The notes beneath the pieces are model-generated. The model saw nothing but the letters and a program-made list of their open reading frames with translations. It searched no databases and was not told the DNA's origin. The translations under genes and the position numbers were made by a program. This document shows positions 28,724 to 37,005 of a stretch of 64,000 nt of DNA, piece after piece (position 1 is the stretch's first letter; every line of letters starts with the position of its first letter). The stretch comes from Microbacterium arabinogalactanolyticum (GTDB lineage Bacteria > Actinomycetota > Actinomycetes > Actinomycetales > Microbacteriaceae): positions 248,001-312,000 of the forward strand of contig NZ_BRZC01000004.1 in the NCBI RefSeq assembly GCF_030268005.1, given 5' to 3'.

Positions 28724-28822
28724 ATGATGATCACGAAGCTGAACGGCGTCACTTGCACCGCCGGCACTGTGTCGGCGAAGTCGCCACGTATCTCGGTGGC
28801 CTTCGCACGCACGGCCGCATAA
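28724..28822 (+). CDS. Unknown 32-aa peptide (leader peptide or RiPP precursor candidate)
   Basis: A 32-codon gene with a strong ribosome site (AGAGGAGG) 5-6 nt before ATG and the good promoter at 28663. The peptide starts MMITKLNGVTCTAGTV and ends SVAFARTAA. It has a single Cys11, is rich in Thr, Ala and Ser, and is basic overall. I do not recognise it. It lies 228 nt before a 92-aa protein and two double-GNAT genes, so it may be a RiPP-type precursor modified by acetylation or a regulatory leader peptide. The 228-nt gap 28823-29050 has no gene I can support. Functional assignment is speculative. Confidence 0.5.
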   Translation: MMITKLNGVTCTAGTVSAKSPRISVAFARTAA

Positions 28823-29050
28823 CGCCGCACCGCACCTCTCACGACTCGTCAGACGCTCCGCGTCCGGTCGATGATCGTCGCCCCGCGCACCGCGCGGCTG
28901 GCGCCCCGCCCGTTCCAGGGCGATTCCCGGCACGTCCGCTCTGCTTCTGAGCGCGTGCCATCCGGATGCCACCGGCATCGCATCCGCGCGCCTCACCGGC
29001 ATCCGCTTCGTTCCCCACCATGAGAACAACCGACAGAAAGCGCACACATC

Positions 29051-29329
29051 GTGAGCACCTCCTTGCTGACCGACCGTCAGCACACCACGTCCATCCACCC
29101 TCCGGATACCGAGGATCGTCAGATCCTCAACATCCCCGACCAGGCGGCCCTGCAGCGGCTCCCGCTGTCCGACCGCCTCAGCCTCCGCATCGGGCTCTGG
29201 CTGCTCGAGCGCGGCCTGCGCACCGGCGACATCGTCGATGACGCATCGCGCCCGAGTCGCCCTGAGCGCATCACCGAGCACGAGGCGATCACCCTGCTCA
29301 CCTTCGATCTGCAGAGGGGCCTGCGATGA
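29051..29329 (+). CDS. 92-aa helical protein, unknown
   Basis: A 92-aa protein starting GTG 29051 (MSTSLLTDRQ). A central segment LPLSDRLSLRIGLWLLERGLR looks like an amphipathic helix, a pattern seen in small unnamed actinobacterial proteins. There is no signal peptide or Cys. Its stop overlaps the ATG of the first double-GNAT gene (ATGA), so translation is coupled and the products probably act together. The ribosome site is weak. Function unknown. Confidence 0.72.
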   Translation: MSTSLLTDRQHTTSIHPPDTEDRQILNIPDQAALQRLPLSDRLSLRIGLWLLERGLRTGDIVDDASRPSRPERITEHEAITLLTFDLQRGLR

Positions 29330-30453
29330 GCATCGCGACCGAGAACACCGAGAACATGCCCATCGCACTCCCCGCAGGCGCGACCCTGCGTCCGCTCGAG
29401 CTCCCGGCTCGAGCGGACTCGGGGCCGACCGCCGTCATCCGCGAGTACGCGGAGGTCCGCAACCGATCCATCCTCGAGACGACCGGTCGCGAGGACGACT
29501 TCCTCACGCCCGAAGCTCTCCTGACCGCCCTGCGCAGCACCGCCCAGCGCACCAAGCGCCAGTGGTACGTCGAGCGCGACGGCGCCGTCATCGGATGCGC
29601 GGCGCTCGATGTGAGCCTCGACGGCACGGGTGACACCGCGATCATGACGGTCGCCGTGCCGAAGGCCGCCGCCGGCCAGGGCATCGGTCGTGCCGTGTAC
29701 GAGCACGTGGAGTCCGCGGCGCGCGCGTTGGGCGTGGCCAGGCTCCAGCACTGGGCCGAGCACCATGACGACACGGGAGCCTTGCCCGTGCTCGACGCCC
29801 CCACCGGCTTCGGCTCGATCCCCGCCGATCGCTCAGCGCTGTTCCTCGAGCGCAGCGGGTTCACTCTCGAGCAGGTCGAGCGGGCCAGCGCGCTGGTCTG
29901 GTCGCCCGAGACCGAGGGCCATCTCCGAGCCCTGCACGCCACCGCCCAGCGGCACGCGTCCGACTACCGGATCGTGTCGTGGGGTCTGCCGACGCCCGCC
30001 GAGCACCGCGACGGCTACGCCTGGCTGAAGTCGCGGATGTCGACCGACGCGCCGGATGCCGACCTGGGCACACCGGAGGAGATCTGGGACGCCGCCCGCG
30101 TGGTCGAGCAGGACGAACGCATCCTCCGACGCGGGTGGTCCGCGCTGGTCACGGCCGCGCAGCACATCGGCACCGGCGAGCTGTGCGCCTTCAACGAGCT
30201 GTCGATCGCCGCCGATCAGATGACGACCAGCACCCATCAGTGGGACACGCTGGTGCTCTCCGAGCACCGTGGTCATCGGCTCGGGATGCTCGTGAAGACC
30301 GCGGGCCTGCTCGCCTGGCGCGAGCGCTACCCCGAGTCGCCCCGTGTCGTCACCTACAACGCCGAGGAGAACCGGCCGATGCTCTCGATCAACGAGGAGA
30401 TCGGCTTCTCCCCCATCGCCTACGAAGGCGCCTGGAAGAAGGAACTCGCATGA
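29326..30453 (+). CDS. Double-GNAT acetyltransferase (first paralogue)
   Basis: A 375-aa protein made of two tandem GNAT domains. The N-terminal half (about 20-190) has an acetyl-CoA loop in VPKAAAGQGIGRAVYEHV, and the C-terminal half (about 200-375) has VLSEHRGHRLGMLVK and ends VTYNAEENRPMLSINEEIGF. The layout is like mycothiol synthase MshD, but no sequence-specific link to mycothiol is seen. It overlaps both neighbours by 4 nt (ATGA), and is paralogous to the next gene with shared stretches such as RSGFTLEQVERAS and GYAWLKSRMSTDAP. Substrate unknown; the 32-aa peptide upstream is one possibility. Confidence 0.88.
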   Translation: MSIATENTENMPIALPAGATLRPLELPARADSGPTAVIREYAEVRNRSILETTGREDDFLTPEALLTALRSTAQRTKRQWYVERDGAVIGCAALDVSLDGTGDTAIMTVAVPKAAAGQGIGRAVYEHVESAARALGVARLQHWAEHHDDTGALPVLDAPTGFGSIPADRSALFLERSGFTLEQVERASALVWSPETEGHLRALHATAQRHASDYRIVSWGLPTPAEHRDGYAWLKSRMSTDAPDADLGTPEEIWDAARVVEQDERILRRGWSALVTAAQHIGTGELCAFNELSIAADQMTTSTHQWDTLVLSEHRGHRLGMLVKTAGLLAWRERYPESPRVVTYNAEENRPMLSINEEIGFSPIAYEGAWKKELA

Positions 30454-31535
30454 CCCTCCCCACCGCAGAGCTGACGATCACCGAGGTCGCCGTCCCCGCG
30501 TCGCTGGACGATGCGGATGCCGCTGACTTCATCGCAGCCGTGGCCCTGAACAACGCCGTCTGTCTGGCCGACAGCGGAGTGGACGACTACGAGCGCACCG
30601 CCGCCGAGATGCTGCCCATGTGGAAGGACCGCACCGATCACGTGCACCGCACTTTCATCGCGCGCGCCGGCGACAGCATCATCGGTGCGATCTCGCTGTA
30701 CTGCGGGGTCGCTGAGCCCACCAGCGCAGAGGTCGACCTGATGGTGCTCCCGGAGCACTGGTCCACGGGCGTCGGGCAGGCTCTGCTCGACCGCGCGGAG
30801 CAGGAGGCGCGGCTGCAGGGCCGCCGGGCCCTGCAGGCGTGGACCCTGCACCCGGCCGTCCCCGGCAGCGAGACCCTGACGCCGAAGACCGGCTGGGGCG
30901 TGATCTCGTCCAGCCCGCACACCCGCCTGCTGGAGCAGAACGGCTTCACGCTCGAGCAGGTGGAGCGCAGCAGCGGCTTCGACCTGCAGGCCGATCCGTC
31001 GACGGTCGAGCGGATGCTCTCGGAGGCTATCGCCGCGGCCGGGCCGGACTACCGTCTCGTCGAGTGGAACCTGCCGACCCCGCCCGAACAGCGCGACGGC
31101 TACGCCTGGGCGCTGTCGCGGATGTCGACGGACGCTCCCAGCGGAGGCCTCGAGATCGACGAGGAGACCTGGGACGCGGCCCGCATCGCCCGACGCGACG
31201 CGCGCATCATCGGGGGCGGTCAGACGATGTCGGTCGCCGCGGTGGAGCACGTGCCCACCGGGACGCTGGCGGCCTTCAACGAGCTGGTCATCGGCGAGGA
31301 CCTCACCGGTGTGACCCATCAGTACTGCACGCTGGCGTTGAAGGAGCACCGCGGGCACCGTCTCGGTCAGCTCGTGAAGTGCGCGAACGTCATGCGCTGG
31401 CGCGGCATCGCGCCGGCATCGCCGAGGATCTCGACGTTCAACGCCGAGGAGAACCGGCCGATGCTCGACATCAACGAGGCGATGGGATTCGTGCCGCGGG
31501 CGTACGCCGGCGCCTGGCAGAAGCGCCTGGACTGA
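30450..31535 (+). CDS. Double-GNAT acetyltransferase (second paralogue)
   Basis: A 361-aa two-domain GNAT protein. The N-terminal acetyl-CoA loop is VLPEHWSTGVGQALLDRA and the C-terminal one is LKEHRGHRLGQLVK. It shares NGFTLEQVERSSGF, GYAWALSRMSTDAP and FNAEENRPMLDINEAMGF with the gene before it, indicating tandem duplication followed by divergence. Start ATG 30450 overlaps the previous stop (ATGA). It is the last gene of the unit and is followed by a strong terminator. Substrate unknown. Confidence 0.88.
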   Translation: MTLPTAELTITEVAVPASLDDADAADFIAAVALNNAVCLADSGVDDYERTAAEMLPMWKDRTDHVHRTFIARAGDSIIGAISLYCGVAEPTSAEVDLMVLPEHWSTGVGQALLDRAEQEARLQGRRALQAWTLHPAVPGSETLTPKTGWGVISSSPHTRLLEQNGFTLEQVERSSGFDLQADPSTVERMLSEAIAAAGPDYRLVEWNLPTPPEQRDGYAWALSRMSTDAPSGGLEIDEETWDAARIARRDARIIGGGQTMSVAAVEHVPTGTLAAFNELVIGEDLTGVTHQYCTLALKEHRGHRLGQLVKCANVMRWRGIAPASPRISTFNAEENRPMLDINEAMGFVPRAYAGAWQKRLD

Positions 31536-31541
31536 GCAGGT

Positions 31542-31586
31542 GGATCGATACTCGGGTCGCTCACGCAGCGACCCGAGTACGATCCG
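31542..31586 (+). terminator. Terminator after the double-GNAT operon
   Basis: A 13-bp perfect stem TACTCGGGTCGCT/AGCGACCCGAGTA (31549-31561 with 31567-31579) is extended after one mismatch by GGATCG/CGATCC, giving an arm of about 20 pairs with a five-base loop. It starts 6 nt after the stop codon. Confidence 0.85.
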
Positions 31587-31616
31587 CCGCCGCCCGCGGT
31601 GGCGAACGCTGGAGTC

Positions 31617-32546
31617 ATGAACACCGACCTCGCAGACGCAGCCGTCACGCTCTCACCCCGACCGCGCCGCTTTCGGCACGGGTCCGTCGTTCCTGTCCTC
31701 GCCGCTGCCGCGGTGATCGTCGCATCCGGTGTCGCCACCGCAACCGGTCCTGGCGCGGAGTACGCGCGGATCTTCCCGCCGGCCTGGCTGGGCGTCGTGG
31801 GCGCTGCGGCCGTTGTGTTCGGCGTGCTGCTGCGCGCTCGCGCACTGCGCACCGGACGCGCCGCGGGTGCCGAATCGGCGGCCTGGGTCGGTGCCGTGCT
31901 GCTGCTCGCAGCATCTGGCGGGTTCGTGCTGGACTGCTTCCGGGCGTTCTTCGCGGTGACCGGCATCCCGGCCGGTGCCTTCTCCGAGGTCGACGTCCCC
32001 GGCGCTGTCGCACGCGGTCTCGCCCTGGCGGGCGCCTTCATCGCCATCCGGCTCGCCCGGACCATCCGCGCCGATACGTCACGCGCGTCGCGTGCAACCG
32101 GATCTGCCGCCGGCCGGCTCTCGCTGCTGGCCATCGGACTCGTGCTGTGCGTCCCCTATCCACTGCTCAAGACGATCTGGTGGATGCAGGGCGACGACAG
32201 CGGCTTCGATGTGGGATTCCCGGCGATGGAGCTCGTCCTGTTCGCCGTCGCGGCAGGGGGCTTCATCGTGCTCACGACGAAGCTCGGAGACGTCCTGCCC
32301 CGATGGTTGGTCGTGCTGGGCGGCTGGAGCGGATCCCTCGTGCTCATGAGCATGGGCGCGCTGATGGTCGTCGGCCTCGTCGCCCAGGCGACTCACCTCG
32401 TTCCTGCGACGGTCGACCTCGGCGCCGGGGCGCGAGCCGTGATCGTGTTCGCGGTGTACTCGACCTGGTTGCTGCTCGGTGTTGCCGTCGCTGCGGCTAC
32501 GGTGCTGTATGAGGAGCGGCGGGCATCCGTCTCGCCCGCGGTGTGA
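31617..32546 (+). CDS. Eight-helix integral membrane protein, unknown
   Basis: A 309-aa protein with about eight membrane segments separated by short loops and no recognisable transport or catalytic motif. It is followed after 11 nt by a sensor kinase and response regulator and may be their partner or a target they adjust, but this is only context. AACGCT ends 6 nt before the ATG at 31617, a weak version of the leaderless pattern. Confidence 0.75.
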   Translation: MNTDLADAAVTLSPRPRRFRHGSVVPVLAAAAVIVASGVATATGPGAEYARIFPPAWLGVVGAAAVVFGVLLRARALRTGRAAGAESAAWVGAVLLLAASGGFVLDCFRAFFAVTGIPAGAFSEVDVPGAVARGLALAGAFIAIRLARTIRADTSRASRATGSAAGRLSLLAIGLVLCVPYPLLKTIWWMQGDDSGFDVGFPAMELVLFAVAAGGFIVLTTKLGDVLPRWLVVLGGWSGSLVLMSMGALMVVGLVAQATHLVPATVDLGAGARAVIVFAVYSTWLLLGVAVAAATVLYEERRASVSPAV

Positions 32547-32557
32547 GAGGAGTCCGG

Positions 32558-33712
32558 ATGCGTCGATGGAGCCGGATCCTGATCGTCGCCGTGCCGGCGC
32601 TGCTCCTGCTGCCGGCTACGGCGTTCATCGCGCTCGTCTCGCTGCCGCTCCCGATCGGCATCGCGGTGACGACCTGTGCGGCGGCCGCACACGCGACCCT
32701 GCTCCTGGTGCATCGGGCACTGACCGTCACGCTGCTGCTCATCACGGCACTCATCGCCGCACAGGCCGCGCTCACGGCGTTCTTCGTCCTCCTGCCATCC
32801 TCTGCGCTGTTCCTGCTCGCCCTGCATGCGGTGGCGGCGCGCGGGAGCAGACGAGTCGCGATCGCCGTCGCCGCACTCGCGCCCGTGCTGACCACGGCGC
32901 GGTACGCCATGGACCCGACGGTGACCGGGAGCGGTTTCGGGCCGGCTCCCTGGCTGCTGGGCGTCGCCCTGCTGGCGGTGTGCGCGGTCGCCGTCCTGAT
33001 GGGACTGCTGCGCCGGGCGGAGCTGCGCACCGCGGCGCTGTTCGAAGAACGGCTCGACTTCGTCAGACGCGATCAGGACAACCGCCAACGACAGGCCGCC
33101 AGCGCCGAGCGCTCCCGGATCTCGGGCGAACTGCACGACGTACTCGGACACTCCCTCACCGTCATCGTGGCGCAGGCGCGTGTCGCCCGCTTCGCCCCCG
33201 ACCGCACAGCCCCGGCGCTGGAGGTGATCGAGGAGACGGCCCGCACCTCGCTCCGCGAGCTGCGTCAGACGCTGCGCACCCTGCAGGAGGGACACGCGGA
33301 TGCTCCGTCTCCGGCGCCCGCGACCCCGGACGCACTCGCCGAGCGGATGCGCGGCCTGGGCCTGAGCGTGGAGCGTCGCGTCCAGGGTGTCCCTCGTCGG
33401 CTGAGCTCGGACTCGGAGCTCGCGCTCGGACGATTCCTGCAGGAGGGGCTCACGAACGCCCTCCGGCACGGCACTGGCGACGTCGACTGGATCGAGGACT
33501 GGCAAGATGATCTGGTCGTCATCCGGTTGAGCAACCCTGTGGCCGGCGGCGCGACGACGGGCGACGGGACGGGCCTTGGCCTCCCGGCGATGCGGAAGCG
33601 GATCGCCGCAGTGGGCGGTCACGTCGACGTCGCATCCGACGGTCCCTTCACCGTCGCCGCCGTACTGCCCTATGCGGAGTCCACTGCTCTGGGTGCGGAG
33701 GCGGTCCGATGA
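32558..33712 (+). CDS. Sensor histidine kinase (NarL/DesK-type)
   Basis: A 384-aa membrane kinase. The N-terminus has four or five hydrophobic segments (about 8-165) with little extracellular sequence, suggesting it senses the membrane or an intramembrane partner. The HisKA_3 phosphoacceptor His lies in ERSRISGELHDVLGHSLT, and the ATPase domain shows LQEGLTNALRHG (N box) and GDGTGLGLPAMRKR (G box). An AGAGGAG site decides ATG 32558 over the GTG 15 nt earlier. The stop overlaps the response-regulator start. Confidence 0.92.
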   Translation: MRRWSRILIVAVPALLLLPATAFIALVSLPLPIGIAVTTCAAAAHATLLLVHRALTVTLLLITALIAAQAALTAFFVLLPSSALFLLALHAVAARGSRRVAIAVAALAPVLTTARYAMDPTVTGSGFGPAPWLLGVALLAVCAVAVLMGLLRRAELRTAALFEERLDFVRRDQDNRQRQAASAERSRISGELHDVLGHSLTVIVAQARVARFAPDRTAPALEVIEETARTSLRELRQTLRTLQEGHADAPSPAPATPDALAERMRGLGLSVERRVQGVPRRLSSDSELALGRFLQEGLTNALRHGTGDVDWIEDWQDDLVVIRLSNPVAGGATTGDGTGLGLPAMRKRIAAVGGHVDVASDGPFTVAAVLPYAESTALGAEAVR

Positions 33713-34356
33713 TCCGCATCCTGGTCGCCGACGATCAGCCGCTGGTGCGTGCGGGCATCGTCGCGACGATCGATGCGCAGGACGACATGGAGGTCGTCGG
33801 GGAGGCCGAAGACGGCAACGGCGCGATCGACTCCGCCGGCAGGCTCGCGCCGGATGTCGTGCTGATGGACATCCGGATGCCCGGGGTCGACGGGATCGAG
33901 GCCACGCGTGCGGTGCGGGAACGCGACCCTGATCGGCGGGTCCTCATCCTCACCACGTTCGACGCCGACGATCACGTGTACGCCGCGCTCCGGGCAGGGG
34001 CGTGCGGATTCCTCGTGAAGGACGCCCCCGTGGAGGAGCTGGTCGCCGCGGTGCGCGCCGCCGCACGCGGAGACGCCGTGCTCTCGCCCGCGATCACCGC
34101 GCGCGTGGTCGAGCAACTGCTGGCCGCACCGGGTCCGGCCGCGCCGTCTCTCCCCTCGGGCGAGATCCTCACTCCACGGGAGATCGAGCTGGTGCGCCTG
34201 GTCGCAGACGGCCTCAGCAACCTGGAGATCGGCGAACGGCTGCACCTGTCCGAACCCACCATCAAGACCCACATGGGTCATGTCCTGGCCAAGCTCGAGA
34301 TGCGCGATCGGCTCCAGGTGGCCGTGTGGGCGCACCGTTCCGGCATCGCCCGGTGA
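33709..34356 (+). CDS. LuxR/NarL-family response regulator
   Basis: A 215-aa two-domain regulator paired with the preceding kinase. The receiver domain has DDQP near the N-terminus, phosphoacceptor Asp53 in DVVLMDIRMPG, and Lys in LVKDAP. The C-terminal LuxR helix-turn-helix reads LTPREIELVRLVADGLSNLEIGERL and TIKTHMGHVL. ATG 33709 overlaps the kinase stop (ATGA). It probably controls the ABC exporter that follows, as is usual for this arrangement in Gram-positives. Confidence 0.94.
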   Translation: MIRILVADDQPLVRAGIVATIDAQDDMEVVGEAEDGNGAIDSAGRLAPDVVLMDIRMPGVDGIEATRAVRERDPDRRVLILTTFDADDHVYAALRAGACGFLVKDAPVEELVAAVRAAARGDAVLSPAITARVVEQLLAAPGPAAPSLPSGEILTPREIELVRLVADGLSNLEIGERLHLSEPTIKTHMGHVLAKLEMRDRLQVAVWAHRSGIAR

Positions 34357-34373
34357 GGCGGACTGCGGATCAT

Positions 34374-34413
34374 CCCGGAGGATGACCGCTCCGCGCCCGA
34401 GTCATCCTCCGGG
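34374..34413 (+). terminator. Hairpin between the response regulator and the ABC exporter
   Basis: A perfect 13-bp stem CCCGGAGGATGAC/GTCATCCTCCGGG with a 14-base loop starts 17 nt after the response-regulator stop. It may end the two-component transcript, or the inverted repeat may be a binding site for the response regulator before the ABC genes. Confidence 0.55.
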
Positions 34414-34452
34414 CCGACGACGTGCGCATGCCCCGGATCGGATGCTGGAATC

Positions 34453-35148
34453 ATGAACGATCCGGTCCTGAACGCGCACGCACTCACGAAGAACTACGGC
34501 CCCACCCGCGCCCTGGCGGGCGTCGACGCCGCCGTCCACCGCGGGGAGTCCCTCGCCATCATGGGCGCGTCGGGGTCCGGCAAGACCACGCTGCTGCACG
34601 CGCTGGCGGGCATCATCAGCCCTGACAGCGGGTCGGTCGCGTTCACGTCGGCATCCGGTGAGCGCATCGACGTCACCGGCCAGTCCGAATCGGTGCGGTC
34701 GCGGCTGCGACGGGAGCGGTTCGGGTTCGTGTTCCAGCAGGGGCTGCTGATCCCGGAGCTCACCGCCATCGAGAACGTCGCGCTCGCGCTGATGATCAAC
34801 GGCACCAAGCGCCAGGACGCCATCGGCCCGGCGGCCGCCTGGCTGCAGTCGCTCGGCCTCGCCGGGATGGAGGACCGCCGCATCGGCGAGCTCTCCGGCG
34901 GACAGGCCCAGCGGGTCGCGATCGCCCGCGCTCAGGTGACCGGGGCGGAGCTGATCTTCGCCGACGAGCCGACCGGCGCTCTGGACTCGCACACCTCTGC
35001 GGAGGTGATGGACGCGCTCTTGTGGTCGACCACTGGTCAGGGGCGCACGCTCGTGGTCGTCACGCACGACCCGCAGGTGGCGGCGCGCTGCACGCGCGTG
35101 CTGCGGATGCGCGACGGCGTGATCGTGGATGCGGAGGTGCCGGCATGA
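34453..35148 (+). CDS. ABC transporter ATP-binding protein (MacB/LolD type)
   Basis: A 231-aa ATPase of the exporter class that partners FtsX-like permeases. Motifs in order: Walker A GASGSGKTT, Q-loop FVFQQGLL, signature LSGGQAQRVAIARA, Walker B LIFADEPTGAL, and the switch His in VVVTHD. The stop overlaps the permease start (ATGA). It sits directly after a two-component system, the layout of antimicrobial-peptide or cell-envelope stress exporters. Confidence 0.94.
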   Translation: MNDPVLNAHALTKNYGPTRALAGVDAAVHRGESLAIMGASGSGKTTLLHALAGIISPDSGSVAFTSASGERIDVTGQSESVRSRLRRERFGFVFQQGLLIPELTAIENVALALMINGTKRQDAIGPAAAWLQSLGLAGMEDRRIGELSGGQAQRVAIARAQVTGAELIFADEPTGALDSHTSAEVMDALLWSTTGQGRTLVVVTHDPQVAARCTRVLRMRDGVIVDAEVPA

Positions 35149-36467
35149 ACGCGTCGGTGATGCGGATGCTGCTGCGCCCCGCACCGGGGAACGCACCGAC
35201 ACTCGTGATCCCCGCCACGGCGTTCGCGATCGTCACGGCTCTCGTGCTGACGGTCGTGGGCGGCGCGCAGTCGTTCTGGACGTGGGACGACGACATGGCA
35301 CTCATCTATCAGGTGCTCGCGGCCGTGGCCCTCGTGCTGCTCGTGGTCCCCCTGGCATCCCTGGGCGGCGCCGCCGCGCGCCTCTCGGCCCGTCGCCGCG
35401 ACGAGCGACTCTCCACCCTTCGGCTGCTGGGCGTGACACCCGCAGGCGTGGGCGCGCTGACCGTCGTCGAATCGACTCTGATCGCCACCGCCGGCGTGGT
35501 GGCGGGCGTCATCGGGCATCTGCTGCTCGCGCCGCTGATCGGCCTGATCCCCTTCCGCGGCGAGCCTCTCGGACTCGGATCCGTGCTGCTCTCGCCCGCC
35601 ATGATCGCCGTCGTGTGCGCCGGCGCGGTGCTGCTGGCCGCGATCAGCGCGATTCTGGGACTCCGGCGCGTGATCGTCTCACCACTGGGAGTGCGCATGC
35701 GCGCCCAGGCCACCCGGGTGCACTGGGTGCGCGGCGTCGTCGCGGTGCTCGTGGTGGCGGCCGCATTCCTCACCGCCCAGCTGGTCCCCGCCCTCACCGG
35801 CGTCGTGACGATCACCGTCGTGCTCGCCGGAATCTTCGCCGGCACGCTCGCGGTGCTCAACCTCGTGGGTCCGTGGGCGCTCGCCGTGTTCTCCCGCGGC
35901 CGACTCAAGCGGGCGCAGACCCCTGCGCGCCTGCTCGCCGCGCGCACGGTGCTCGACGATCCGAAGGCGGCGTGGCGCCAGGTCGGAGGCATCGCGATGG
36001 CGAGCTTCATGGCCGTGTTCGCCGGCACCGGCGTCTCGCTGATGAACGTCATGAGCGCGTCGGATGCCGGGGACTCGAACCTCGCCCTGGTCGTGGACAT
36101 GCGCACCGGCCTCATCATCACGCTGGTGGCGTCGTTCGTGATGGTCGCGGCATCCGTCGGGGTGACTCAGGCCTCTGACGTTCTCGACCAGCGTCCGCTG
36201 CACCGCAGCCTGCACCAGCTCGGCGTCCCCGCCGAGACAGTCGACGCGGCACGGCGTCGCGCGATCATGTCGCCCCTGCTGTTCACCGCCCTGGGATCCG
36301 CATTGTGCGCCGGGATCGTCGTGTTCCCGCTGCTGGGGATCACGCTGATCGTCGCGCCCGTCTCGCTGCTGACGATCGTGGCCGTGCTCGCCGCCGGCAT
36401 CCTCACCGTGTGGCTCAGCACGCTCGCCACCAGGCCGCTGCTGCGGCGCGCGTTCACGACGGCGTGA
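35145..36467 (+). CDS. FtsX-like ABC permease
   Basis: A 440-aa membrane protein with about ten hydrophobic segments and two FtsX-like blocks. It lacks a long extracellular domain of the MacB kind, so it resembles BceB/YxdM-like permeases only loosely. Start ATG 35145 overlaps the ATPase stop (ATGA). With the ATPase it should export, or remove from the membrane, a lipid-associated or peptide compound; the substrate is not evident. Confidence 0.87.
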   Translation: MNASVMRMLLRPAPGNAPTLVIPATAFAIVTALVLTVVGGAQSFWTWDDDMALIYQVLAAVALVLLVVPLASLGGAAARLSARRRDERLSTLRLLGVTPAGVGALTVVESTLIATAGVVAGVIGHLLLAPLIGLIPFRGEPLGLGSVLLSPAMIAVVCAGAVLLAAISAILGLRRVIVSPLGVRMRAQATRVHWVRGVVAVLVVAAAFLTAQLVPALTGVVTITVVLAGIFAGTLAVLNLVGPWALAVFSRGRLKRAQTPARLLAARTVLDDPKAAWRQVGGIAMASFMAVFAGTGVSLMNVMSASDAGDSNLALVVDMRTGLIITLVASFVMVAASVGVTQASDVLDQRPLHRSLHQLGVPAETVDAARRRAIMSPLLFTALGSALCAGIVVFPLLGITLIVAPVSLLTIVAVLAAGILTVWLSTLATRPLLRRAFTTA

Positions 36468-36483
36468 GTGGGAGGATCGAAGG

Positions 36484-37005
36484 ATGATCCTCCGCACGCC
36501 CCGCCTCGACCTCCGTGAGATGACCGAAGAGGATCTGCCCGCGCTGCGTGCGATCCTGCAGGATCCGGTCACGATGACCGCCTACGAGGGCGCGTTCGAC
36601 GAGGGTCAGGTGCAGACCTGGCTGCAGCGGACCCTGGATCGGTACCGCGACGACGGGTACGCCCTGTGGGCCGTGGTCCTGCGCGAGACCGGCGAGATGA
36701 TCGGACAGTGCGGGCCCACGGTGCAGCACATCCTCGACGAGGACGTGCTCGAGGTCGGGTATCTCTTCAACCGGGCGCATTGGCACCGGGGTTACGCGAC
36801 CGAGGCGGCCGCGGGCGTACGCGATCACGCCTTCGCGTCACTCGGCGCCGAGCGCGTGTACGCCCAGATCCGCGACACCAACATCGCCTCGATGAACGTC
36901 GCGATCCGGCTCGGCATGACCGTTCGCGGCCGGTTCGTGAAGAACTATCGCGACGTGGACATGCCGCACCTGGCCTTCGCGGTGGACCGTCCGTCAGCGG
37001 TCTGA
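36484..37005 (+). CDS. GNAT acetyltransferase, RimJ/RimL type
   Basis: A 173-aa single-domain acetyltransferase. It starts LRTPRLDLREMTEEDLPAL, the usual RimJ/RimL opening, and has HWHRGYATEAAAGVRDHAF as acetyl-CoA loop, then IRDTNIASMNVAIRLGM. Members act on ribosomal-protein N-termini or on small molecules; the substrate here is unknown. GGAGG lies upstream of the ATG. Its 3' end overlaps the convergent SDR gene by 12 bp. Confidence 0.92.
   Translation: MILRTPRLDLREMTEEDLPALRAILQDPVTMTAYEGAFDEGQVQTWLQRTLDRYRDDGYALWAVVLRETGEMIGQCGPTVQHILDEDVLEVGYLFNRAHWHRGYATEAAAGVRDHAFASLGAERVYAQIRDTNIASMNVAIRLGMTVRGRFVKNYRDVDMPHLAFAVDRPSAV

Noticed and set aside
28753..28950. 65-codon frame after the 32-aa peptide
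   Set aside because: No ribosome site, His/Arg/Pro-rich shadow composition, and it overlaps the better-supported peptide in another frame.
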